12,734 nt of DNA from JAVBNN01 sp031551525 (lineage in GTDB: Bacteria; Bacillota; Negativicutes; Acidaminococcales; JAISLQ01): the NCBI GenBank assembly GCA_031551525.1, contig JAVBNN010000025.1, forward strand, positions 1-12,734, in the 5' to 3' direction. Position numbers and translations under genes: made by a program. Positions 6,552 through 12,734 of this stretch are shown here, in pieces. The stretch's first letter is position 1. The number at the start of each line of letters is the position of its first letter. The notes below the pieces were generated by a model. That model was not told where the DNA came from, did not search any database, and worked only from the letters and a program-made list of their open reading frames with translations.

Positions 6552-7937
6552 ATGAAAGTCATTATTCTGGCCGGCGGCGGCGGTACCAGGCTGTTTCCCC
6601 TGTCGCGCGCGCATTATCCCAAACAGTTTTTGAAGGTATTTGACGATACTTCGCTTTTAGTGCAGAGCGTACTGCGGTTTTCCTCTATCGTGCGGCCGGA
6701 GGATATCGTGGTGGTGACCGGTGAACGCTATGAGTTTCATGTGCGCAACGAGCTTAATGCCTGTGGCATGGGCAAGGCGAATATCCTTTTGGAGCCGGAG
6801 GGGCGTAACACGGCGCCGGCTATCACGCTGGCCGCCCGCTACTGTGCAGAGGAACTGAACTGCGATAAAGACGAGATAATCTTTATTTCCACGTCCGATC
6901 ATCTGATCAGCCCGGTAAATGTTTTCCTGCGCAATGTGCGTCAGGGCATGAATCTGTCTGGCAAAGGCAAGATTGTGGTCTTTGGCGTAAAGCCGGAGCG
7001 CCCGGAGACCGGTTTTGGTTATATTAAGACCGGCCGGCAGATAGACGGCGGCTACGAAGTGGAGAGTTTCAAGGAAAAACCGGACGCCGTTACGGCGGAA
7101 AAATACTTGGCGAATGGCGGGTACTTCTGGAATTCCGGCATGTTCATTTTTCAATTGGATGTTTTTTGGCGCGAACTGGAAAAATGTTCGCCCAAACTGG
7201 TGGCGGCGGAAAAAATGTCTTACCGGGATGTTTGGGAGCGCTTTGCCGAGTTCCCGGAAGTGTCTATAGACATCGCTTTGGCCGAACATTCTACTAATCT
7301 GGCTATGGTGGCGCTCAACTGCTTTTGGAACGATATCGGCAGTTGGGATACAATTTACGACGCGATGGACAAGGACGAAGACAACAACGCTAAACAGGGC
7401 GACGTTGTGACGATAAATTGCAAGGAGTCCCTGTTTTTAGGCAAAAAGCGCCTGATTGCCGGGATCGGCCTCAATAACATACTGGTGGTGGAAACGGACG
7501 ACGTCATTTTAGTCGCCCAAAAGGGCGCGTCTCAGGATGTACGGGCCTTGGTGGAAAAGCTGCGTGATGAAGGTCGGGACGAGGCGGAGTGCGCCAATAC
7601 GGTATTCCGGCCCTGGGGCAGTTACACTGTGCTCGAAGAAGGCGCTACCTTTAAAATCAAGAGCATAGTCGTCGCTCCGGGCGCGTCCTTGAGTGCGCAA
7701 ATGCATTACCACCGCAGCGAGCACTGGGTGGTGACCGAAGGTACGGCCCAAGTCGAGATAGACGGACAGGAGCAGATCATCTATAAAAACCAGAGCGTTT
7801 TTGTGCCGATCGGCGCGCGTCATCGCTTAAGCAACCCCGGCCTGGTGCCGCTGGAGATCGTGGAAGTGCAAAACGGCGAATATTTGGGTGAAGACGATAT
7901 AGTAAGATTTGAAGATGACTACGGGCGAGTGAAATGA
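6552..7937 (+). CDS. manC: Bifunctional mannose-1-P guanylyltransferase / mannose-6-P isomerase
   Basis: The 461-aa protein has the AlgA/ManC (type II PMI) architecture. The N-terminal nucleotidyltransferase (about 1-290) makes GDP-mannose from mannose-1-P and GTP. It begins with the pyrophosphorylase signature LAGGGGTRLFPLSRAHYPKQ, has FKEKPD in the substrate loop, and GGYFWNSGMFIF at about 188-199. The C-terminal cupin domain (about 350-460) opens with FRPWGSYTVLEEG and carries the metal-binding region MHYHRSEHWVV (about 384), the type II phosphomannose isomerase motif, which converts fructose-6-P to mannose-6-P. Length is normal for the bifunctional form. A GAGGTG (6536-6541) lies 10 nt before ATG. 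The stop overlaps the galU start by 4 nt (ATGA), indicating translational coupling. Together with the upstream mutase it provides the whole path from fructose-6-P to GDP-mannose. Confidence 0.95.
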   Translation: MKVIILAGGGGTRLFPLSRAHYPKQFLKVFDDTSLLVQSVLRFSSIVRPEDIVVVTGERYEFHVRNELNACGMGKANILLEPEGRNTAPAITLAARYCAEELNCDKDEIIFISTSDHLISPVNVFLRNVRQGMNLSGKGKIVVFGVKPERPETGFGYIKTGRQIDGGYEVESFKEKPDAVTAEKYLANGGYFWNSGMFIFQLDVFWRELEKCSPKLVAAEKMSYRDVWERFAEFPEVSIDIALAEHSTNLAMVALNCFWNDIGSWDTIYDAMDKDEDNNAKQGDVVTINCKESLFLGKKRLIAGIGLNNILVVETDDVILVAQKGASQDVRALVEKLRDEGRDEAECANTVFRPWGSYTVLEEGATFKIKSIVVAPGASLSAQMHYHRSEHWVVTEGTAQVEIDGQEQIIYKNQSVFVPIGARHRLSNPGLVPLEIVEVQNGEYLGEDDIVRFEDDYGRVK

Positions 7938-8818
7938 TGAAAAAAAAGATACGTAAGGCGATCATCCCGGCCGCTGGCCTGGGCACGCGCTTTTTACCGG
8001 CCACTAAGGCTCAGCCGAAAGAAATGCTGCCGATCGTCGATAAGCCGACTATCCAGTATATTATCGAAGAGGCGGTGGCTTCCGGGATAACCGAGATACT
8101 TATTATCACCGGGCGTAACAAACGGGCGATCGAAGACCATTTCGACCGGTCGCTGGAGCTGGAGCTGACGCTGGAAAAGCAAGGCAAAGATGAGCTGCTG
8201 GCTTTAGTACAGGAAATAGCCAATGTTGAGATACACTACATCAGGCAAAAAGAGGCGCTCGGCCTGGGGCACGCCATACTGTGCGCCCGCCAGTTTGCCA
8301 GCGGGGAGCCGTTCGCGGTGCTGTTGGGCGACGACGTGATAGATGCGCCAGTGCCTTGCCTCAAACAGATGATGGATATTTACGACGAACTGGGCGGCAG
8401 TGTCCTCGGTGTTCAAAGAGTGCCCGGACAGGCGGTAAGCAGCTACGGTATAGTAAAACCTCTGCCGGTACGGGAAAAGATTTGGCGGGTAGAGGATTTG
8501 GTGGAAAAACCATCCCTAGAGGAAGCTCCATCCGATTTGGCCATACTCGGCCGCTACATCATCCAGCCGGGTATTTTCTCCTTGCTGGAAAAAACCAAAC
8601 CCGGCCGGGGCGGCGAGATACAGCTGACCGACGCGCTGAAAAAACTGGCCGTCAAAGACGTCGTCTACGCCTATAATTTCAACGGGCGTCGCTATGACGT
8701 GGGTGATAAGCAGGGCTTTCTGGAGGCGACAGTGGAATTTGCTTTGAAACGGTCGGATTTGCGGGAAGATTTTTTGCGTTATCTGCGAGCGGTCGTGGAA
8801 CAAGAAAACGGCAGATAG
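7934..8818 (+). CDS. galU: UTP--glucose-1-phosphate uridylyltransferase
   Basis: This 294-aa cytoplasmic enzyme makes UDP-glucose and pyrophosphate from glucose-1-P and UTP. AIIPAAGLGTRFLPATKAQP (about residues 8-27), followed by KEMLPIVDKPTIQYI, is the GalU nucleotide-binding signature. LLGDDVI, VEKPS, GRYIIQPGIFSLL and RYDVGDKQGFLEA (about 252) are in family order. Length is typical of bacterial GalU, with no extra domain. The ATG at 7934 overlaps the manC stop; ATG 7937 is an equally possible start differing by one Met. No strong SD is seen, which fits translational coupling to manC. The glucose-1-P substrate would come from the phosphohexomutase at 5104 if it is dual-specific. UDP-glucose serves glycan, glycolipid and nucleotide-sugar synthesis. 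Confidence 0.96.
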   Translation: MMKKKIRKAIIPAAGLGTRFLPATKAQPKEMLPIVDKPTIQYIIEEAVASGITEILIITGRNKRAIEDHFDRSLELELTLEKQGKDELLALVQEIANVEIHYIRQKEALGLGHAILCARQFASGEPFAVLLGDDVIDAPVPCLKQMMDIYDELGGSVLGVQRVPGQAVSSYGIVKPLPVREKIWRVEDLVEKPSLEEAPSDLAILGRYIIQPGIFSLLEKTKPGRGGEIQLTDALKKLAVKDVVYAYNFNGRRYDVGDKQGFLEATVEFALKRSDLREDFLRYLRAVVEQENGR

Positions 8819-8837
8819 AGCCTGTTGAGGGGGGCGC

Positions 8838-9413
8838 ATGAAAAGTACAATATCCATGTTACTGCTGTTAGTACTCATGGTCGCGTCCGGCTGTGGGGGC
8901 AACCAGGCGGGGACGACTTTTGAGCCCAGCAAGGCGGAAAAGTCGGAAGCGGCTACAATGCCCAACAGCTATTCGTTGAATAACTTTTCTTTTCGTTATC
9001 CGGTCGGCTGGCAAACCGCGCCACCGCTCGGCAGCCGAAAATTTTCTTTAGTAAAAAACGGGCCGGACGGTAAATTCAGGACAGACCTAAACCTTATTTA
9101 TCAGAATTCCGACCCGGCGTTTGCGAAAACACCGCTCGATGATATGAAAAAGGCTTTTACAGCATTATTTAAAGCATCCGGCATATCGAACGCCGCTTTT
9201 GTCAAAGCAGAAGAAGGCCAATGGAACGGCATAAACGCTATTTATCTTGAGTATAAGGGTAATATGCTCAACGATACTTTTTACTGGAGCCAGTATTATT
9301 TTGATGACGGGAAATACGCTTATATATTGACTTTTACGACTACGGCCGGGGAGTGGCCGGAACTGCAAAAAGAAGCGAGAAAGATATTTTCTTCAGTAAG
9401 TTTCGCAAAATAA
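8838..9413 (+). CDS. Putative lipoprotein with a PsbP-like domain
   Basis: The 191-aa product starts with a short lipoprotein signal: basic Lys2, a leucine-rich core (LLLLVLMV), and a lipobox ASGC with Cys19 as the predicted lipidated residue. A Gly/Ser/Lys-rich linker follows to about residue 45. The globular part begins YSLNNFSFRYPVGWQ and ends with YAYILTFTTTAGEWPELQKEARKIFSSVSF, the pattern of PsbP/DUF1795-type domains, found in many bacterial lipoproteins of unclear function. The protein is probably anchored in a membrane facing the periplasm or exterior. GAGGGGGG just before ATG is the RBS. It sits 19 nt after galU and 25 nt before pgi, so it is very likely cotranscribed with sugar-nucleotide genes, but no enzymatic residues suggest a reaction. 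The signal and domain type are clear; the role is unknown. Confidence 0.8.
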   Translation: MKSTISMLLLLVLMVASGCGGNQAGTTFEPSKAEKSEAATMPNSYSLNNFSFRYPVGWQTAPPLGSRKFSLVKNGPDGKFRTDLNLIYQNSDPAFAKTPLDDMKKAFTALFKASGISNAAFVKAEEGQWNGINAIYLEYKGNMLNDTFYWSQYYFDDGKYAYILTFTTTAGEWPELQKEARKIFSSVSFAK

Positions 9414-9438
9414 CCGTGTTTAGCCAGGGAGGCGCTTT

Positions 9439-10926
9439 ATGCTTCAAAACACCTTTTTAAAAACGCGCGGCGGTCTGGTTTTTGACTATGGCAATCTATA
9501 CGGCCCCGGCAAAGTGACAGAAGAGGACATCCGATCGCTTTCAGACAGACTGGCGGACGCGCACCGTGCAGTGGAAACAATGCGCAGCAGCGGGAAAATA
9601 AGAGGCCATCTGTCGAAGGACGGGCTGCCGGAAAAGGTACTGTTCGGCCAACTGCCTTATGTTGCGGAAGGCAATATAAATTCACCCGGCAGCATAAAAG
9701 AGCTGCGGGATTTTGGCGCAACTATGCGCGGCAATGTCGACACAGTCATTTCTTTTGGCATTGGCGGGTCTTTTTTGGGCAATAAAGTGTTGTTCGATGT
9801 TGGGTTGGGCGAGTTCTGGAACAGCGGCGGGGCGGAAACGCGCGACGGCTGGCCGCGGCTATATTTTAGCGGCAACAACCTCGACGGTGCGCGCACCATG
9901 GCTCTGTTGGATGAAATAGTGCGACAAGCCAAGGACTTTAAAAAAAATACCGCCGGGCGCCTTTATAAGGCGGCGCTGGTAGTCATATCAAAATCCGGCA
10001 GTACGCTTGAGACTATGGCCTGTTTTATGCTGGCGCTTAATCGTTTGAAAGAATACAGCGATATAATTAGCGTGGAAATAATCGCGGTGACCGATCCGGC
10101 GGAAGACGGCGGGGAAACTTTGCTGCACCGTCTGGCGGTTAAACACGGCTGGCGCCGCTTCAGGGTGCCGGACGGAGTGGGCGGTCGCTTTAGCGTCTTT
10201 AGCGATGTGGGACTGGTCACAGCCGCCGCTAGCGGGCTTGCTATAGAAAGTTTTCTGGCCGGGGCGCGGGCGATGGACGAACAGTGCCGTAGTGATGATC
10301 TCAATGAAAATCCGGCTCTTTTGAATGCCGCGTTGAAATACCTGGCCGCCGAACGCTACGGGCGGGACATAGAGGTATTCATGCCGTATTGTGACAGCTT
10401 GAAATCCTTGTCCGAATGGTATATCCAACTGCTGGCCGAGTCGCTGGGCAAGACCCGTGACCGCTCCGGGCGGGCGGTCTATTACGGGCGCACGCCGGTA
10501 GTGGCGGTGGGCACCACCGATATGCACGCCCAGACCCAGCAACATCAGGAAGGCAAACTGGATAAAGTGGTGCAGTTTGTCAGAATAGATGGCTGGCAAC
10601 CGGATACGCTGGTACCAGACATGTTTCCGGAGGAAAAGGCCCTGGCGGCGATGGCCGGACTGCCCTTCAGCGAGGCTCTGAACGCGGCTCTCATCTCGAA
10701 CGCGGAGGCGCTGGCCGCCAATGGACGCTTTAGTGCGGTTTTTGTTGTACCAAAGCTGGATTTGTATCAAATGGGTTCATTAATGTACCTACTGGCTCTT
10801 TCCGTGGCTTACGAGGGCGAACTGGCCGATGTGGACGCGTTCGACCAGCCGGGCGTGGAAAGCTATAAACGTTTGCTGGGTCCCAAGTTGGCTGCGCTTA
10901 AAGACAAGCAAACAACGAATCACTAG
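9439..10926 (+). CDS. pgi: Glucose-6-phosphate isomerase
   Basis: The 495-aa cytoplasmic enzyme interconverts glucose-6-P and fructose-6-P. The first SIS domain has FGIGGSFLGNKVLF (about 105-118) and the phosphate-binding loop ISKSGSTLET (about 185-194). GVGGRFSVFSDVG (about 246-258) is the first PGI signature. GTTDMHAQTQQHQEGKLDK (about 357-375) is the region that in PGI carries the active-site histidine, and DQPGVESYK (about 468-476) is the C-terminal signature with the catalytic lysine. Its length is between the short Bacillus type (about 450) and the long E. coli type (about 550). AGGGAGG (9426-9432) lies 6 nt before ATG 9439. In this operon it links the fructose-6-P pool used by ManC with the glucose-6-P pool that feeds GalU through the mutase. 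The Asp in SDVG, where the signature usually has a small residue or Pro, is a minor deviation. Confidence 0.93.
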   Translation: MLQNTFLKTRGGLVFDYGNLYGPGKVTEEDIRSLSDRLADAHRAVETMRSSGKIRGHLSKDGLPEKVLFGQLPYVAEGNINSPGSIKELRDFGATMRGNVDTVISFGIGGSFLGNKVLFDVGLGEFWNSGGAETRDGWPRLYFSGNNLDGARTMALLDEIVRQAKDFKKNTAGRLYKAALVVISKSGSTLETMACFMLALNRLKEYSDIISVEIIAVTDPAEDGGETLLHRLAVKHGWRRFRVPDGVGGRFSVFSDVGLVTAAASGLAIESFLAGARAMDEQCRSDDLNENPALLNAALKYLAAERYGRDIEVFMPYCDSLKSLSEWYIQLLAESLGKTRDRSGRAVYYGRTPVVAVGTTDMHAQTQQHQEGKLDKVVQFVRIDGWQPDTLVPDMFPEEKALAAMAGLPFSEALNAALISNAEALAANGRFSAVFVVPKLDLYQMGSLMYLLALSVAYEGELADVDAFDQPGVESYKRLLGPKLAALKDKQTTNH

Positions 10927-10934
10927 ACTCTAAA

Positions 10935-10940
10935 GAGGTG
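10935..10940 (+). promoter_or_regulatory. RBS selecting ATG 10947 for the response regulator
   Basis: GAGGTG ends 6 nt before ATG 10947. The in-frame GTG at 10938 lies inside this RBS and would add only Met-Leu-Arg, so ATG 10947 is preferred. Confidence 0.7.
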
Positions 10941-10946
10941 CTGCGC

Positions 10947-11588
10947 ATGAAAACAAGGATAGTTTTGGCGGATGACCACCCGTTATTGCGGGAAGGGATA
11001 AAACGGGCCCTGCAGGATGAAAAGGATATGGAAGTCGTCGGCGAAGCGGAAGACGGCGAACAGGCTATACGTCTGGTGCGCGATCTCAAACCGGAAGTCG
11101 TTCTTTTGGATCTTGACATGCCGCGGGTCAACGGTTTTGAAGCTGCAAAACGCCTGTGTGCCAGCAGCAGCAGATATTGGAAAATAGTTGTATTGACTGA
11201 ACGGGAAGAAGGACATTATATAGGCGATCTTTTGTCCATCGGTGTGGCCGGTTATTTGTTGAAAGACATAAAGCCGCCGCTCTTGGTTGATGCTATAAAG
11301 AAAACCCTGCGCGGCGAATGTTGCCTGGCGCCCTGTTTTGAAGGAAAGACAGGCGGCGTGGGCAGCGCTAAAACGCCTCCGCCGGACAACATCCTGTCGG
11401 TGCGTGAAATAGAAGTATTGCAGCTTATCGGCAAGGGTATGAGCAATAACGAAATAGCCCTGGCGATGTTTTTGAGTGAAAAGACTGTGAAGAACCATCT
11501 TACCAATATATTTAAGAAGCTGGATGTGAATGACCGCACCCAGGCGCTTCTTTATGCCATAAAAAACAGGTTGGTACTGTTGCCGTGA
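10947..11588 (+). CDS. NarL/FixJ-type two-component response regulator
   Basis: The 213-aa product has an N-terminal receiver domain (about 1-120) and a C-terminal LuxR-type helix-turn-helix (about 147-210). The receiver has the acidic pair Asp9-Asp10 in LADDHPLLREG, the phosphoacceptor Asp55 in VVLLDLDMPRVNG, the switch Thr in KIVVLTERE and the conserved Lys in GYLLKDI. The output domain reads LSVREIEVLQLIGKGMSNNEIA followed by LSEKTVKNHLTNIFKKL, the GerE/LuxR DNA-recognition motif. It is therefore expected to be a phosphorylation-controlled DNA-binding transcription factor. All phosphorylation residues are present, yet no histidine kinase is encoded in this window. It begins 20 nt after the pgi stop and is followed at once by a terminator, so it is the last gene of the sugar-phosphate operon. 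Targets are unknown; autoregulation of the operon is possible but not shown. Confidence 0.93.
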   Translation: MKTRIVLADDHPLLREGIKRALQDEKDMEVVGEAEDGEQAIRLVRDLKPEVVLLDLDMPRVNGFEAAKRLCASSSRYWKIVVLTEREEGHYIGDLLSIGVAGYLLKDIKPPLLVDAIKKTLRGECCLAPCFEGKTGGVGSAKTPPPDNILSVREIEVLQLIGKGMSNNEIALAMFLSEKTVKNHLTNIFKKLDVNDRTQALLYAIKNRLVLLP

Positions 11589-11595
11589 AGTATCG

Positions 11596-11616
11596 GCCGC
11601 CTGGGGCGGCTTTTTT
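11596..11616 (+). terminator. Rho-independent terminator after the response regulator
   Basis: GCCGCC (11596-11601), loop TGG, GGCGGC (11605-11610), then six T residues (11611-11616). It starts 8 nt after the response-regulator stop and closes the operon that begins at 5104. Confidence 0.92.
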
Positions 11617-11641
11617 ATTGGTGCAGTTAGGAGCAGGATAG

Positions 11642-12734
11642 ATGTCTGAGATTACCGTTGAAGGTTTAGGGAAAAGTTTTGGCGCGGTGGAGATATTCCG
11701 CGACGTTACCTTTCGCCTGGAGAAAAAGGAAAAAGCTGGACTGGTAGGTGGAAACGGCGAAGGGAAGACGACTCTTATGCGCTGCCTCTTGGGACAGGAA
11801 GAGTATGACGCAGGGCGGATAAAAACCGGTGACGGCGTGACGATAGGCTATGCCGCTCAGGGCGCGGCTACGGGCGAAGGCAGTTTGTGGGAACATCTGG
11901 CGGCGCCCTGCCGGGATTTATTTGCCATACACGACAAGTTAGAGGAATTGCGTAAACTGGTGGCGGAGGAAAAAGACCAGGCGAAGTTGGAAATACTTTT
12001 AAAACAATATACGGTGTTGGAGAGTGATTACGAACACCGGGGCGGGTATAGCTACGAACAGGAAATAAAAAAGGTAGCTTATGGACTGGGCTTTTCCAAT
12101 GAAGACTTTTCCCGTCCGGCCGCCAGCTTTTCCGGCGGACAGAAGACCAGGATACTGTTGGCGGGGGCGCTCTTGGGACAGCCGGATTTTCTTTTCCTCG
12201 ATGAGCCGACCAACCATCTTGATATATCAATGACCGAATGGCTGGAGAACTATCTGGCCGCCTACCGGGGCGGTCTGCTGGTGATATCGCATGACCGCTA
12301 TTTTCTCGACCATACGGTAGGCCGCATATTACAACTGGAGGACGGTGCGCTGAAAGCCTACCGGGGCAACTACAGCCATTACGCGCGCCAGAAAAAAGAA
12401 GAGGACGCTGCCCGGCAGGTTGCCTACGAAAAGCAGCAGGAGCATATAGAAAAAACGGAAGAATATATCAGGCGATACAAGGCCGGTATAAAGAGCAAGC
12501 AGGCTCGGGGGCGGGAAAGCCAGTTGTCACGTCTGGAACGCATAACGGCGCCTAAAGCGTCCGCCGTATTCAAACTGCCTTTGCCGGAACCGCCGCCTTG
12601 CGCGGAAAAGATGCTGCTGCTGGAAGACCTGGCGGTAGGATATCAGGGCAAGGAACTCTTGCAGGGGATGGATCTGCTGTTGAGGCAGGGGGACAATGTG
12701 GCGCTGGTCGGCGCGAATGGTTTGGGCCAGACGA
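11642..12734 (+). CDS. ABC-F family ATPase (YdiF/YheS-like), 3' end outside window
   Basis: An open frame of 364 codons runs off the window. ABC-F proteins are soluble tandem-ATPase factors that act on the ribosome rather than in transport. The first nucleotide-binding domain has Walker A GGNGEGKTT (about 36-44), signature SFSGGQKTR (about 162), Walker B FLFLDEPTNHLD (about 182-193) and the switch His in VISHDRYFLD. The charged linker (about 235-315: EEYIRRYKAGIKSKQARGRE region) is the P-site-tRNA interaction type. The second domain starts at LLLEDLAVGYQGKELL, and its Walker A at 12713-12733 reads GANGLGQT, with Gln363 where Lys is expected. TTAGGAG (11627-11633) lies 8 nt before ATG 11642, after the terminator, so the gene starts a new unit. 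No transmembrane segments are present, which excludes a transporter permease fusion. The subfamily is tentative. Confidence 0.92.
   Translation, partial: MSEITVEGLGKSFGAVEIFRDVTFRLEKKEKAGLVGGNGEGKTTLMRCLLGQEEYDAGRIKTGDGVTIGYAAQGAATGEGSLWEHLAAPCRDLFAIHDKLEELRKLVAEEKDQAKLEILLKQYTVLESDYEHRGGYSYEQEIKKVAYGLGFSNEDFSRPAASFSGGQKTRILLAGALLGQPDFLFLDEPTNHLDISMTEWLENYLAAYRGGLLVISHDRYFLDHTVGRILQLEDGALKAYRGNYSHYARQKKEEDAARQVAYEKQQEHIEKTEEYIRRYKAGIKSKQARGRESQLSRLERITAPKASAVFKLPLPEPPPCAEKMLLLEDLAVGYQGKELLQGMDLLLRQGDNVALVGANGLGQT

Noticed and set aside
6657..7289. 210-codon minus-strand open frame inside manC
   Set aside because: It is antisense to the well-supported nucleotidyltransferase domain, and its translation shows no family motif.
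9988..10770. 260-codon minus-strand open frame inside pgi
   Set aside because: It is antisense to a gene with clear isomerase signatures and has no recognisable domain or RBS; long antisense frames are common in GC-rich coding DNA.

Overview
The window reads as a chromosomal envelope-polysaccharide region from an anaerobic bacterium. All intact genes lie on the + strand. Three things point to an anaerobic, probably diderm Firmicute such as a member of the Negativicutes: AGGAGG-type ribosome binding sites with T-tailed intrinsic terminators, a two-domain rubrerythrin, and an AlgA-type bifunctional GDP-mannose enzyme beside galU. This placement is an inference from gene content, not a proof.

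Left part (1-4298): AT-rich accessory DNA. It opens with the last 32 codons of an IS3-family transposase. An asparagine-synthetase-like protein follows (178-1755) that keeps the ATP-pyrophosphatase loop but has no N-terminal glutaminase cysteine. Positions about 1800-3000 are an insertion-sequence graveyard: an IS407-like orfA/orfB pair broken by several stops and frameshifts, joined near 2850 to the C-terminal end of a different IS3-type transposase. A family 4 glycosyltransferase begins just beyond, most likely at a TTG codon at 3066. The two intact genes look like survivors of a laterally acquired glycan-assembly cluster.

Middle and right part (4377-11588): clearly GC-richer, well-ordered core-like DNA. 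Rubrerythrin (4377-4973) has its own strong RBS and terminator. A compact run follows: phosphomannomutase/phosphoglucomutase, bifunctional mannose-1-P guanylyltransferase/mannose-6-P isomerase (manC), galU (overlapping manC by 4 nt), a PsbP-like lipoprotein, glucose-6-phosphate isomerase (pgi) and a NarL-type response regulator, closed by a terminator at 11596-11616. The enzymes of this run together contain every step from fructose-6-P to GDP-mannose and to UDP-glucose, so it is a self-contained sugar-nucleotide supply module. No sensor kinase for the regulator lies in the window.

Right edge (11642-12734): an ABC-F ATPase gene cut by the window end. Its second Walker A motif, at the very edge, reads GANGLGQT, with glutamine where the catalytic lysine is expected.

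No tRNA, rRNA, CRISPR array or riboswitch was recognised. I see no clearly new multi-gene system. The most unusual items are the cysteine-less asparagine-synthetase homologue, the IS chimera, the orphan regulator tied to pgi, and the Walker A variant.
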